From an uncultured SAR86 cluster bacterium (GTDB lineage Bacteria; Pseudomonadota; Gammaproteobacteria; Magnimaribacterales; AG-339-G14): a stretch of DNA of 64,000 nt. The stretch's first letter is position 1. Each line of letters opens with the position of its first letter. The translations under genes were made by a program, and so were the position numbers. The stretch lies in contig CABZAV010000002.1 of assembly GCA_902523885.1 (NCBI GenBank), forward strand, positions 192,923 to 256,922. The letters run 5' to 3'. Below, piece after piece: positions 1-10,581 of the stretch. The notes beneath the pieces are model-generated. The model searched no databases, was not told where the DNA came from, and was given only the letters and a program-made list of their open reading frames with translations.

Positions 1-1029
1 TTTAATAAAATTTATATTTTTATCTATTTCTTTAAAGTTTTTAATAGTTTCTGAAGAAATCTTATAGTTAGTTAGAAGATTAAATTCTTTTTCTTGAGAT
101 TCAAAATAATAAGCTGCAATAAACTTCTCTAGTAAGTCTTCGTTCGTGAACATATTTTTCGTTTCAGGGAAGAAATTTTTAGTTGCGCTAATCCAGCCAT
201 CTCTAATTTGAACCAAACTTAGGCAAGTACTAAAAGAATCTGAACTTATCGCAATGACATCGATATCTTCATAAAGAGTAAGAATGCTTTGATTTTTTTG
301 AGTATCTCTAATTGCATTTATCTTGTCTCTATACAGTTTTGCTCGTTCATAATCTTGACGATTAGAATAATCATCCATTTTTTGATAAAAGCCTTTCAAA
401 ATTGATTTGTTTTTACCATCTAGAAAATTTTTAGCCTCTTCAACATTTTCTTTATATTCTTTTTCTGAAATCAAACCAACGCAAGGTGCAGAACATTTTC
501 CAATTTGGTGTTCAATGCAAGGTCTTGATCTATTTCTAAAATTAACGTCTTTGCAATTTCTTATCTGAAAAACTTTTTGAATTATTTCAATATTTTTTCT
601 CATCGCATTTACATTTGCATAAGGTCCAAATGAAACGCCTTCTTTCTGTTTTTTTCTGGAAACATAAATTTCCGGAAAATCCTTATTCGACGATATATGA
701 ATCATGGGATAAGATTTATCATCTCTAAACTGAACATTAAAAGGAGGTTTTCTTTTTCTTATTAAGCTTTGTTCTAGGATCAAAGCATCTGATTCTGTTT
801 TAGTTATAATTAGTTCAAGATATTTAATTTGATTTCTTAATAAGGAAGCTTTTTTATTTGCTCCTTTATTTAAATAACTAGAAACTCTATTTTTTAAATT
901 TTTAGCTTTACCCACATATAAAAGCTTTTCGTATTTATCATAAAACTGATAAATTCCAGAATCATCTGGCAACTCAATTTTTTTATTAAATATTTCTTTT
1001 TTATTAGTGAATTTCAATTGACTTTCCAT
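1..1029 (-). CDS. uvrC: UvrABC system protein C, N-terminal part (truncated by window start)
   Basis: Reverse-strand reading gives MESQLKFTNKKEIFNKKIELPDDSGIYQFYDKYEKLLYVGKAKNLKNRVSSYL...FNVQFRDDKSYPMIHIS...RPCIEHQIGKCSAPCVGLIS, diagnostic of the UvrC GIY-YIG domain. Open at the window edge. Confidence 0.95.
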   Translation of the reverse strand, partial: MESQLKFTNKKEIFNKKIELPDDSGIYQFYDKYEKLLYVGKAKNLKNRVSSYLNKGANKKASLLRNQIKYLELIITKTESDALILEQSLIRKRKPPFNVQFRDDKSYPMIHISSNKDFPEIYVSRKKQKEGVSFGPYANVNAMRKNIEIIQKVFQIRNCKDVNFRNRSRPCIEHQIGKCSAPCVGLISEKEYKENVEEAKNFLDGKNKSILKGFYQKMDDYSNRQDYERAKLYRDKINAIRDTQKNQSILTLYEDIDVIAISSDSFSTCLSLVQIRDGWISATKNFFPETKNMFTNEDLLEKFIAAYYFESQEKEFNLLTNYKISSETIKNFKEIDKNINFIK

Positions 1030-2653
1030 CTGGTCGTCTTGAATCAGAATATCCTTTGTAACCTTCAGAAGTTTTCAATATCGATTGAATTTCTCCAAGT
1101 TTTCTTTTTCTAAGAGTTAAATCATGTTCTAACTCTTCAAGAATGTCTGGCTTCAAGTCTTCATAGAATATTATGTCTGGTTGCCATTGATAATGAATTC
1201 TATTTTTATTTGATGACTCCTCAAGGCTCATTTCAAAATCTAAAATATTAATGATTTCTTGAAAAACAGAATTTATTATAGTCGAGCCCCCTGGGGAGCC
1301 AGTAATAAGATAAGGAATATTATCTTTGGTAACTATTACAGGAGACATAGATGATAAAGGACTTTTTTTAGGTTCAATTTTATTCGCCTCTGAACCAATA
1401 AGCCCATATAAATTTGGGTATCCAGGTTTTTGCGAAAAGTCATCCATTTCATTATTCATTAATATTCCGGTACCCTTTGCCACTATTCCTGAGCCATAAG
1501 CACCATTTAAAGTATAAGTATTGCTTACAGAGTTTCCCCATTTATCTATGATAGAAAAATGCGTTGTTTCATCACTTTCTTTAATCAACATTCCTGGTTG
1601 TATATCGGTAGTTTCTTTATTTTTAATTTTATTTGCTATTTTTTTAGCGTAATCTTTAGAAATTAATTCATCCACGGGAATATTAAAATAGTCTGGATCT
1701 CCAAGAAAAATTGATCTATCAGCGTAAGCAAAACTCATGATTTCTTTTAATAAATAAATATATTCTAAAGAATTATGTGAAAAATTTTTAATATCAAAAT
1801 TTTCAAGAATATTTAACATCTGAATGATTGCGACTCCTCCAGAACTGGGAGGCGGCATAGAACATATTTGATAATATTTATATGAGCCGCAAATAGGTTT
1901 TAATTTCCTGATCTCATAGCTCAAAAAATCTTCTTTAATTAATATTCCTTCATTTTCTTTGAAGTCCTTTAGAATTTTTTTTGTTATATCTCCATCATAG
2001 AAAGCTTTACTTCCGTTTTTGGCTATTAAAGATAAAGACTTAGCCAAATCTTTTTGAATCAGTGTATCACCCTTTTTCCAACCTCCTGGTTTAACAAAAA
2101 TTTTTTTCGCTTCTTTATTCCTCTTAAATTTTTTAGCATATTTATTTAAATATTGAGCCTGAAATTCTGACAGTTGAAACCCTTCGTTTGCTAAAACTAT
2201 TGCAGGAGCAATTAACTTTTCCAAGGGCATTGAAGCTTCATCTTTATGTAATTGAATTATTCCTGCTACTGTCCCTGGTGTTCCAGATGCTAAAAAAGAT
2301 TCCAGACTTAATCCTTTTATAACATCGCCCTCTGAATTTAAGTACATATCTTTAGAGGATTTTATTGGTGCTTTTTCCCTATAATCTATGGTAAAAAATT
2401 TATTATTTTTAAAATAGACAATAAATCCACCGCCGCCTAAATTTCCGGCGGAAGGATTTACTACTGCCAGAGCGAATGCAACTGCGATTGCACTATCAAA
2501 TGCATTTCCGCCCTCTTTTAAAATTTTAGCTCCAACATCAGTTGCTAAGTAGTGTCGCGTTACCACTACGCCATTATTTTTAAAATTATTTGATTCGGTG
2601 CAAGCAACAAAAAAAATAGTAAAAAAAATCATCTTTGTTTTTAAAAATTTCAT
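1004..2653 (-). CDS. ggt: Gamma-glutamyltranspeptidase, putative lipoprotein
   Basis: GNAFDSAIAVAFALAVVNPSAGNLGGGGFIVY, PPPSSGGVAIIQMLNIL and the autoprocessing/nucleophile region ETTHFSIIDKWGNSVSNTYTLN. Confidence 0.93.
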   Translation of the reverse strand: MKFLKTKMIFFTIFFVACTESNNFKNNGVVVTRHYLATDVGAKILKEGGNAFDSAIAVAFALAVVNPSAGNLGGGGFIVYFKNNKFFTIDYREKAPIKSSKDMYLNSEGDVIKGLSLESFLASGTPGTVAGIIQLHKDEASMPLEKLIAPAIVLANEGFQLSEFQAQYLNKYAKKFKRNKEAKKIFVKPGGWKKGDTLIQKDLAKSLSLIAKNGSKAFYDGDITKKILKDFKENEGILIKEDFLSYEIRKLKPICGSYKYYQICSMPPPSSGGVAIIQMLNILENFDIKNFSHNSLEYIYLLKEIMSFAYADRSIFLGDPDYFNIPVDELISKDYAKKIANKIKNKETTDIQPGMLIKESDETTHFSIIDKWGNSVSNTYTLNGAYGSGIVAKGTGILMNNEMDDFSQKPGYPNLYGLIGSEANKIEPKKSPLSSMSPVIVTKDNIPYLITGSPGGSTIINSVFQEIINILDFEMSLEESSNKNRIHYQWQPDIIFYEDLKPDILEELEHDLTLRKRKLGEIQSILKTSEGYKGYSDSRRPDGKSIEIH

Positions 2654-2655
2654 TT

Positions 2656-3357
2656 TTAAACTATTAACGATTCTATTTTTTTTAAAACTCCTTCTGGATT
2701 TTTGGCTTGAGTAATTTCTCTTCCTACCACAACAAAATCTGTACCAAATTGGATTGCGTCATATATAGATCCTGCTCTTTTTTGATCATCATTATCTTGA
2801 AGCATTCTTACACCAGGAGTGACTGTCAGAAAATCTCCCCCCAATGAAGCCTTAATTCCGCTTATATCCTCTGTGGAACATACAACTCCATCAATACCGT
2901 TTTGTTTTCCTAATTTAGCTAAGTTTACTGCTATTTCTTCTGCACTAGAATTAAAACCCAGTTGTACTAAATTATTTTCATTCAAACTTGTCAAAATAGT
3001 CACTCCAACTAAAATCATATCGCTATTTAATTTTTTCACTGTAGAAGATGCTTCTTCAACCATCTCTTGTCCGCCTAGTAAGTGTATATTTGACATCCAA
3101 ACTCCCAAATTACAAATATTTGCTAAAGACTTAGATACGGTATTAGGAATATCATGAAGTTTTAGATCTAAAAATATGTCAAAACCTAAAGATCTTAATT
3201 CATCTATCGCCTTAGGCCCTTGCGAAGTAAACAGCTGTTTTCCAACCTTTAATCTAAATAAATCTTTATCTATAATTGCAAGTAATCTTTTAATTTCTTC
3301 CAAAGAACTTATATCAAGGGCAATTATTGTCTGTTTAGGTTTGAGCTTAACTGTCAT
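2656..3357 (-). CDS. pyrF: Orotidine 5'-phosphate decarboxylase
   Basis: IIALDISS...DIFLDLKLHDIPNTV...TPGVRM...DFVVVGREIT motifs. Confidence 0.95.
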   Translation of the reverse strand: MTVKLKPKQTIIALDISSLEEIKRLLAIIDKDLFRLKVGKQLFTSQGPKAIDELRSLGFDIFLDLKLHDIPNTVSKSLANICNLGVWMSNIHLLGGQEMVEEASSTVKKLNSDMILVGVTILTSLNENNLVQLGFNSSAEEIAVNLAKLGKQNGIDGVVCSTEDISGIKASLGGDFLTVTPGVRMLQDNDDQKRAGSIYDAIQFGTDFVVVGREITQAKNPEGVLKKIESLIV

Positions 3358-3580
3358 TATTTTTTGATTTTATTTTTCTTTTTTTTAATAAAATTGGAAG
3401 TTGAAGTATGTAACTCAAAACCATTCCCAAAAAAAAGGCAAACATAATGGTAAATCCTATAGTCGTTCCATTCAATTTATAAAAATAAAAATCTAAATTT
3501 ACAAAGGAACTATTTAAATTTAAAAATAAGACAAGATATCCTAGAGCTGATAAAAAGAAAATTAGATATAGGTATTTCAC
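3347..3580 (-). CDS. lapA: LapA family (DUF1049) small membrane protein
   Basis: 77 aa with two TM segments, located between ihfB and pyrF as in other Gammaproteobacteria. Confidence 0.7.
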   Translation of the reverse strand: MKYLYLIFFLSALGYLVLFLNLNSSFVNLDFYFYKLNGTTIGFTIMFAFFLGMVLSYILQLPILLKKRKIKSKNNDS

Positions 3581-3615
3581 AAGAAAAATTATATCAGCAG
3601 ATTATAAAAAATAAT

Positions 3616-3891
3616 TTAGTTTAACTTTTGATTTAATTCTTTAGATGCTCTGAAGTATGGAACTTTTCTTTCTGATAACTCTATAGACTCACCAGATCGA
3701 GGGTTTCTTCCTCTTATAGGCTTTCTTATTCTAGTAGATAAAGAACCAAAACCTCTTACTTCCATTCTTTCTCCCTTTTTGAGAGTTTCGCTGATGGCTT
3801 TTAAAATTAATTCAAACGAGGTTTGTGAATCTGTATTCGATAGACGACTTAAACTTTTTTTGAAATTTTCTAGAAGATCAGACTTCTTCAT
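3616..3891 (-). CDS. ihfB: Integration host factor subunit beta
   Basis: KGERMEVRGFGSLSTRIRKPIRGRNPRSGESIELSERKVPYFRASKEL; adjacent to rpsA. Confidence 0.95.
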   Translation of the reverse strand: MKKSDLLENFKKSLSRLSNTDSQTSFELILKAISETLKKGERMEVRGFGSLSTRIRKPIRGRNPRSGESIELSERKVPYFRASKELNQKLN

Positions 3892-5566
3892 CTTTTTTAG
3901 TTGAACTTTCTTCTATTTCTTCCTTAATCAGGTCGCCTATAGAGGTTTTGCTAAAAGCTTCAATTTCTTTATTTTTTTCTACATTTTCTTTAAGAATTGA
4001 TTTTTCTTCAGCTTTTTCCATTGCTCGAATAGATAAATTTATCAATCTATCTTTCCTTCCAATAGAAGTTACAAGAGCTTCTATTTTTGATCCGACTTCG
4101 GGAATATTATCCTTAACCTCTTTAAGTTTCAAAACAGCGGGTATATCAGAACCGACAGTTAGGTTAATTAATTCTTCTGTAATACTGTTCACCTCGGCAA
4201 CTAATTTAGTACCTTTAGGATTATCTTTAGCAAAAGTTTCAAAGTGATCTTCGGTTAATTGTTTGATTCCTAAAGATATTCTTTCCTTGTGGGCATCCAT
4301 AGCCAATATTATTGCTTCCACTTTTTGGCCTTTTTTGTAATTTTTAGCTGCTTCCTCCTCTTTTTCCATCCAAGATAAATCGGAAAGATGAATAAGACCG
4401 TCAATTCCACCATTTAGCCCAACAAACATTCCAAAATCTGTTAGTGAACTTACCTCACCTACAACTTTGTCTCCCAAACTATGATTATCGGCAAAAACTA
4501 ACCATGGATTTTCAACACATTGTTTCATGCCAAGAGAAATCCTTCTTTTTTCTACGTCAATCTCTAAGACCATAACTTCAACTTCATCACCTACTGAAAC
4601 TACTTTTGAAGGATGAATATTTTTATTTGTCCAGTCAATTTCAGAAACATGTACTAATCCTTCTGTGTTTGAGTCAAGCTCAGCAAAAAAACCATAATCA
4701 GTTAAGCTTGAAACTTTAGCTTTATTAATTGAATTTATAGGATAAGAATCTTTAATATTCTCCCAAGGATCTTCCGATAATTGCTTTAAGCCAAGAGAAA
4801 TTCTGGATTTTTCTTTATCAAATTTTGTGACTTTCAGCTCCAATTCTTCTCCAACTGTCAAAACCTCAGAGGGATGATTTATTCTTTTCCAAGTTATGTC
4901 AGTAATATGTAGCAGACCATCTATTCCGCCTAAATCAACAAAGGCTCCGTAATCCGTTAAATTTTTAATAACCCCAGAAATTTGTGAGCCTTCTTGAATA
5001 GTTGCAAAAATTTTCTCTCTCTCTTCTGAATTTATATCTTCTTGGACAGCTTTCCTAGATAGAACAACGTTGCTCTTTTCTTTATCTAATTTGATAACTT
5101 TAAATTCTTGAAAAGATTTTTCTAAATGATCAAAGCTTTCAAGAGGTCTTGTATCGACTAGTGAACCAGGAAGAAAAGCTCTGACTCCTCCTACTTCTAC
5201 TGTCATGCCTCCTCTTACTTTTCCAGTTATATAGCCCTTAATGATAGTACCTGCGTTAAGAGACTCCTCTAGTTTTGACCAGCTTTCATCATGCATAGCT
5301 CTCAACCTAGACACTCTAGTTGATCCGTGGCCATCTTCGATGGCCTCTAAAGTTACCTTTACTTCATCGCCAATTTCGAGCTTTTTATCTGCTTCATCAG
5401 CTAAAAATTCATTTCTAGCAATTATCGGTTCAGACTTTAAGCCAACATGAACAACAACCCAGTCATCTGTTAAATCTACAATAACTCCAGAAATAAGTGA
5501 GCCCACCTTAAAATTTAATGTTTCTAGATTTTCATCCAGCATTTTGGAAAAAGTTGTTTGTACCAT
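3878..5566 (-). CDS. rpsA: 30S ribosomal protein S1
   Basis: 562 aa with repeated S1 domains (e.g. LTDYGAFVDLGGIDGLLHITDITWKRINHPSEVL). Confidence 0.97.
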   Translation of the reverse strand: MVQTTFSKMLDENLETLNFKVGSLISGVIVDLTDDWVVVHVGLKSEPIIARNEFLADEADKKLEIGDEVKVTLEAIEDGHGSTRVSRLRAMHDESWSKLEESLNAGTIIKGYITGKVRGGMTVEVGGVRAFLPGSLVDTRPLESFDHLEKSFQEFKVIKLDKEKSNVVLSRKAVQEDINSEEREKIFATIQEGSQISGVIKNLTDYGAFVDLGGIDGLLHITDITWKRINHPSEVLTVGEELELKVTKFDKEKSRISLGLKQLSEDPWENIKDSYPINSINKAKVSSLTDYGFFAELDSNTEGLVHVSEIDWTNKNIHPSKVVSVGDEVEVMVLEIDVEKRRISLGMKQCVENPWLVFADNHSLGDKVVGEVSSLTDFGMFVGLNGGIDGLIHLSDLSWMEKEEEAAKNYKKGQKVEAIILAMDAHKERISLGIKQLTEDHFETFAKDNPKGTKLVAEVNSITEELINLTVGSDIPAVLKLKEVKDNIPEVGSKIEALVTSIGRKDRLINLSIRAMEKAEEKSILKENVEKNKEIEAFSKTSIGDLIKEEIEESSTKKDEEV

Positions 5567-6238
5567 TTAACTCCTTATTAAAACTAATACTTTATCTTTC
5601 AGCTCTTGAATTCCAATATTTGAGGAATCTATCACTACCGCATCTTCAGCAGGAACCAAAGGGGAAATAACTCTAGAAGAATCCTTTTTATCTCTTTCCT
5701 CAATTCGCTCTTGAAGGTTGCGCATATTAACGCTCAATCCCAATTCTTTCAACTGATTCTCTCTTCTTCTTGCTCTTTCTTCTGCAGACGCAGTTATAAA
5801 AAATTTATGTTTTGCTTCAGGAAAAAGAATTGTTCCCATGTCTCTTCCATCTGCAATAAGTCCTTTACCTTTTTCTAAAAAAGACCTTTGAATTTTAAAA
5901 AGATATTCCCTTACCTCTGGAATGACTGCAAATTCAGATGCCAGTTTAGCTACCTCTTCATTTCTTATAAACTCGGAAAGATCATCTTCTCCTAAAAATA
6001 AAGAAATATTTGAATTCTTTTTTAAAAATTTAAAAGAAATTTCTTCTTTTTTTATTTTTTCACTTATCTTAGAAAAATCTTTTGTATCATTCTTCAACGA
6101 AAGATATCCAACCATTCTGTATAAAGAGCCACTATCTAAAACAGCCCAACCTAACTCATCTGAAAGATTCTTTGCCAGAGTGCCTTTTCCAACTCCGCTT
6201 GGACCATCAATTGTTATAATTTTTGAATTCGTTATCAA
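5567..6238 (-). CDS. cmk: Cytidylate kinase
   Basis: ITIDGPSGVGKGTLAKNLSDELGWAVLDSGSLYR and DGRDMGTILFPEA motifs. Confidence 0.96.
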   Translation of the reverse strand: MITNSKIITIDGPSGVGKGTLAKNLSDELGWAVLDSGSLYRMVGYLSLKNDTKDFSKISEKIKKEEISFKFLKKNSNISLFLGEDDLSEFIRNEEVAKLASEFAVIPEVREYLFKIQRSFLEKGKGLIADGRDMGTILFPEAKHKFFITASAEERARRRENQLKELGLSVNMRNLQERIEERDKKDSSRVISPLVPAEDAVVIDSSNIGIQELKDKVLVLIRS

Positions 6239-7542
6239 AATGATTGAGCTCTAATTCCCAGAGAATTGCAAGTTTCAGTAAATTTTGGAAAAGAAGTTTG
6301 AATGTTTTCTACGTTTTTAATTATATTTTCACCATCAAGCACAGAACAAGCTATTGAGGAAGCCATAGCTATTCTATGATCTCCAAATGAATCAATTGTA
6401 ACTGAGCTGTTTAAGCTGCTTTTTCCATCAATATCTATACCATCTGAATAAGTTTTTAATTCTATTCCTAAAATTCTTAAAGAATTGCTCATAGCTTCTA
6501 ATCTGTCAGACTCTTTTGTTTTCAATTCTTCTACTCCTCTTATTATTGTCTTACCATTTGCGAAAGCGGCTGCAATAAAAAGAATTGGTAATTCATCTAT
6601 CAGATTAGGTACCAGTTCCTCATCTAAAACTATTGCTTCAAGATTTGAAGATTTAATTACAATATCAGCAGTTTTTTCATAATCTTCATTAATATTATTT
6701 ATTTTTATATTAGCTCCCATTTCAATTAAAACTTTTAAAAGAGCAGTTCTTGATGGGTTTATTCCAACATTTTTAAGGATAATTTCAGAGTTGGGAATAA
6801 TTAAACCCGCAACTATGAAAAAAGATGCTGAAGAAAAATCTCCAGGGATAGTTATATTTGAAGGATTTAATTTTTGCGGAGGTGAAATTTTAATTATCTT
6901 TTTTGAGTCTTTAAGGCTCTCATCTATTTCTATACCAAATTTTTTAAACATTTTTTCTGTATGATCTCTAGTCAAATGATTCTCTGTGACTTGAGTATTA
7001 GAATCTGCATATAAGCCAGCTAATAAAATACAGGATTTAACTTGAGCACTCGCAATTGGCAGCTTATAAGAAATTCCACTTAATTTATTTGTGGCTTTTA
7101 TAGAAATTGGAGCAGTGTTCTCTTTTGCAAAAATAGAAGCTCCCATTTCTTGTAATGGTTCTAAAATTCTTTTCATAGGTCTTGAGCTAAGAGAAGAATC
7201 TCCAATCAAATTAGAAGAAAATTTTTGACCTGATAACAATCCAGCTAAAAGTCTCATTGATGTTCCTGAGTTTCCCAAATCTAAATCCTCAATTGGTTTT
7301 TTTAACCCATGTAAGCCTACTCCGTGGACATAAATTTTTTTGCCTTCATCCTCAATTTTTACACCCATTTTTTTAAATGCATTTAAAGTTGCTAAGCAAT
7401 CTTCGCCTTTCAGAAACCCTGATATCTCTGATGTTCCTTCAGCTACAGAAGAAAGAATAATGGATCTATGTGAAATGGATTTGTCTCCAGGAATAATCAC
7501 TTGGCCACTCAAATTTTTACTTTTTAATAGTTTTAAATGCAT
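6235..7542 (-). CDS. aroA: 3-phosphoshikimate 1-carboxyvinyltransferase (EPSP synthase)
   Basis: GDKSISHRSIILSSVAEG, LGNSGTSMRLLAGLLSG, KESDRLEAM and FGDHRIAMA motifs. Confidence 0.97.
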   Translation of the reverse strand: MHLKLLKSKNLSGQVIIPGDKSISHRSIILSSVAEGTSEISGFLKGEDCLATLNAFKKMGVKIEDEGKKIYVHGVGLHGLKKPIEDLDLGNSGTSMRLLAGLLSGQKFSSNLIGDSSLSSRPMKRILEPLQEMGASIFAKENTAPISIKATNKLSGISYKLPIASAQVKSCILLAGLYADSNTQVTENHLTRDHTEKMFKKFGIEIDESLKDSKKIIKISPPQKLNPSNITIPGDFSSASFFIVAGLIIPNSEIILKNVGINPSRTALLKVLIEMGANIKINNINEDYEKTADIVIKSSNLEAIVLDEELVPNLIDELPILFIAAAFANGKTIIRGVEELKTKESDRLEAMSNSLRILGIELKTYSDGIDIDGKSSLNSSVTIDSFGDHRIAMASSIACSVLDGENIIKNVENIQTSFPKFTETCNSLGIRAQSF

Positions 7543-7543
7543 C

Positions 7544-8389
7544 CTAAATTAATGAATCTCTGAACTCTTTTGAACTTGTTATGAATTGATTTAATTTCTC
7601 GGAGTCATTTTCTTTTATTAACTTTTCTAATTGATCTAATTCTGACTTAAAACTTTTTATAACTTCAAGCATATTAGTTTGGTTTGACATAAAAATATCT
7701 TCCCACATTTTTGGGTCGCTAGAAGCAATTCTAGTAAAGTCTTTTAGCCCTCCTCCTGTAAAAATTTCTTTTTTTGTTCCTTTAGATTTTGAAATCATAG
7801 ACATCAGTGCAAAGGCTATTAAATGAGGTAAGTGACTAGTTTTTGCAAAATATTTATCATGATCTTCAGAATTTATTTGTATCGTTCTAGCTCCTAAAAG
7901 ACTCCAAAAATCATTGCAAATGTCCTCAGTAGTTTGGGAGGTGCCAGATAATTTTGTAATAACAACTAACTTTTCTTTAAATAAATTTTCTTCGGAATTT
8001 GCATAACCACTCTTTTCTGATCCGGCTATAGGATGAGAAAGTATGAAATTTTCAGTATTTATTCTTTTACCTTCTATCTCGTTTTTTAAAGGATTTTTAA
8101 CACTCAGGCCATCAGTAATGCATAAGGCTTTAGATAATAATTCGTTATTTCTTATTAGCTCTTTTTTAATAGATAAAACTGGAATTGTAAAAATTAAAAT
8201 AAAAGGATTTTTTAGATCTAAGTCTTCCAAAAGGCCATCAATTTTTTTTTCATTTAATGCATTTTTTAAGGATTCCTCGTTTAAATCATTTGCATAAACC
8301 TTATAACCTTTTTTACTCAAATTTTTAGCAATAGATCCGCCTATTAACCCTAATCCAACAATTCCTATTTGAATACTTTTATCGAGCAT
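7544..8389 (-). CDS. tyrA: Prephenate dehydrogenase
   Basis: N-terminal IGIVGLGLIGGSIAKNL Rossmann motif; HPIAGSEKSGY; sits between hisC and aroA. Confidence 0.9.
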   Translation of the reverse strand: MLDKSIQIGIVGLGLIGGSIAKNLSKKGYKVYANDLNEESLKNALNEKKIDGLLEDLDLKNPFILIFTIPVLSIKKELIRNNELLSKALCITDGLSVKNPLKNEIEGKRINTENFILSHPIAGSEKSGYANSEENLFKEKLVVITKLSGTSQTTEDICNDFWSLLGARTIQINSEDHDKYFAKTSHLPHLIAFALMSMISKSKGTKKEIFTGGGLKDFTRIASSDPKMWEDIFMSNQTNMLEVIKSFKSELDQLEKLIKENDSEKLNQFITSSKEFRDSLI

Positions 8390-9496
8390 CTAAAGCGCCT
8401 TTTTATATTCTTCTAAAACTTTGATAAAAGCATCCATTTCGTCCTCTAATCCTATAGAAACTCTTAAATGCTGAGGCATTTCATAAACTTTTAGCGAGCG
8501 CAAAATAATCCCTTTTCGTAAAAAGAAATCAAAGCTTGAATCTGAATCCATTTGTGAATCAAAACTTATAAAATTACCAAAGGATTCAATGTATTTAAAA
8601 TCAAGTGCATCGAAAGCTTTTTTTACCTTTTCCATTCCAGATTTATTAATTTCTATCGACTGAGCTATGTGCTCGTTATCGGCAATAGCCTCAACTCCGG
8701 CTGCAAGAGCTAAAGAATTAGCATTAAAAGGTTGTCTTACTCGATTTAAAAATTCAGCTATCTCCTCTGAGCTTACTCCGTAACCAAGTCTTAGAGCAGC
8801 TAAGCCATGAGCTTTTGAAAAGCTTCTTGATACAATCAAGTTTTTATATTTTTTAATTAAATCGAAAGAAATTTTATATTTGTCTTCTTCTATATATTCA
8901 AAATAAGCTTGGTCAACAAATACGGCTATATTAGAAGGAATTTCCTCCAAAAATTCTTCTATATCATTAGACTCTAATATTGTTCCAGTAGGGTTATTTG
9001 GAGTCGCTAAAAAAATCACTTTAGTATTTCCATCAATGAGATCTTTCATTAAGGACAAATCGTGACCCCAATCTTTAGCTTTCGCTTTTATTGCTTTTGC
9101 TCCAGTAGATTTAATTGCCAAAGGGTAAATAGCAAAACCATATTGAGAATAGATCGCATTATCTCCTTCAGAAAGAAAACACTTTGAGACAAATTCAATT
9201 AAATCATTAGAACCGTTTCCAATAGTAATCATTGACGTTTTGATTCCTTCTATCTGAGAAATAACTTCTTTGAAAGATGTTGCATTGCCATCTGGGTATC
9301 TATTTAGATCTTTATTTTGGAAAATAACTTTCAGAGCCTTTGGGCTGATTCCTAGCGGATTTTCGTTGCTAGCTAACTTTATTATGTTCTGTAACCCAAG
9401 TTCTTTTTTAGTTTCCTCTATTGGCTTACCTGGTTCATATGGTTTTAAAGCTAAAATGCCTTTGTTTGCCCTATCCAGAAGAGAATCAGACATCAA
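8390..9496 (-). CDS. hisC: Histidinol-phosphate aminotransferase
   Basis: KLASNENPLGISPKAL, TPNNPTGTIL, SRSFSKAHGLAALRLGYGV (PLP Lys region). Confidence 0.94.
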   Translation of the reverse strand: MMSDSLLDRANKGILALKPYEPGKPIEETKKELGLQNIIKLASNENPLGISPKALKVIFQNKDLNRYPDGNATSFKEVISQIEGIKTSMITIGNGSNDLIEFVSKCFLSEGDNAIYSQYGFAIYPLAIKSTGAKAIKAKAKDWGHDLSLMKDLIDGNTKVIFLATPNNPTGTILESNDIEEFLEEIPSNIAVFVDQAYFEYIEEDKYKISFDLIKKYKNLIVSRSFSKAHGLAALRLGYGVSSEEIAEFLNRVRQPFNANSLALAAGVEAIADNEHIAQSIEINKSGMEKVKKAFDALDFKYIESFGNFISFDSQMDSDSSFDFFLRKGIILRSLKVYEMPQHLRVSIGLEDEMDAFIKVLEEYKKAL

Positions 9497-10581
9497 ATTG
9501 ACTTAGGATATGAACCTAAAAGTTTTAGGGTTTGCGTAACAGATGATAGTTTTTTCACGAGATTTTTTACTTTGATGTCTTCTATGTGACCTTCAAAATC
9601 AAGAAAAAAAGAATATTGCCATTTATCTGATTTATTTGGTCTTGATTGTATGTGAGATAAATTAATTTTATTTGACTCAAAAACTTTAAGAACTTTAGAT
9701 AAAGCCCCGGGTTTGTTGTCTAGAGATATCAAGATAGATGTTTTATCTTTTCCACTTTTTTTTGCATTTATTTTGCCGATAATGAGAAATCTAGTCGTGT
9801 TATTTTTTTGATCTTCTATATTTTTTCTTAAAACATTTAATTTAAATTCATTTGCATTCGATGCATGAGCGATTGCCGCAACATTATTTGATTTTTTTGC
9901 TTTTTCTATTGCTATTCCACTGCTTTCAACGGAAATTAATTCAGCATTTGGGATTTTTCTGTTTAACCAAAGCCTGCATTGAGAAAGAGCTTGCTCATGT
10001 CCACATACCAAGTAAATATTCTGCAATTTCTTTGATTTACTCAAAAGAGCATGTTCAATAGATAATTCTAACTCTCCACAAATGGTCAATTCTTCACTTT
10101 GAAGGCAATCTAAAGTTTGATTAACAGAGCCCTCTGAAGAATTTTCTACTGGAACAATTCCAAAACAGTTTTCTTCATTAATTTTTAAAAAAATTTGATT
10201 TATATCAGAACAAGAAGTTCTTTTTGCAGATTGGCCGAAATGATCTATTGCAGCGAGTTCGGAATATGTACCCTTAGGTCCCAAAAAAAATATTTCTATT
10301 TTTTTTTCTAACGAAAAACATGCTGAAATAATCTCTCTGTAAATATTTTTTATATGATTTTTATTTAGTTTGCTCTTATTTTCTGAAATTAAAGCATTAA
10401 TTATTTGAGCTTCTCTCTCCGGTTTATAATATGACTGATCACCAATTTCTTTTTTACTTTCTCCTGCGGCTATAACTAAATCTACTCTTTTAGAAAGAGA
10501 TCTCAAAATAGATTTATCAACCGCATCAATTTGTTTTCTAATAAGATTTAAATTTACTTTCTTTATTTTCTTTTTAACCAT
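9493..10581 (-). CDS. pheA: Bifunctional chorismate mutase / prephenate dehydratase (P-protein)
   Basis: N-terminal chorismate mutase, FLGPKGTYSELAAIDHFG, GIVPVENSSEGSVNQTLD, C-terminal ACT domain (ISLDNKPGALSKVLKVF...SHIQSRP). Confidence 0.95.
   Translation of the reverse strand: MVKKKIKKVNLNLIRKQIDAVDKSILRSLSKRVDLVIAAGESKKEIGDQSYYKPEREAQIINALISENKSKLNKNHIKNIYREIISACFSLEKKIEIFFLGPKGTYSELAAIDHFGQSAKRTSCSDINQIFLKINEENCFGIVPVENSSEGSVNQTLDCLQSEELTICGELELSIEHALLSKSKKLQNIYLVCGHEQALSQCRLWLNRKIPNAELISVESSGIAIEKAKKSNNVAAIAHASNANEFKLNVLRKNIEDQKNNTTRFLIIGKINAKKSGKDKTSILISLDNKPGALSKVLKVFESNKINLSHIQSRPNKSDKWQYSFFLDFEGHIEDIKVKNLVKKLSSVTQTLKLLGSYPKSI

Noticed and set aside
3948-4247. Plus-strand ORF opposite rpsA (and similar ones such as 2819-3157, 5922-6254, 15258-15533, 18742-19032, 33040-33333)
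   Set aside because: Fully antisense to clearly recognised genes, Ser/Phe/Leu-rich shadow translations without domain signals.
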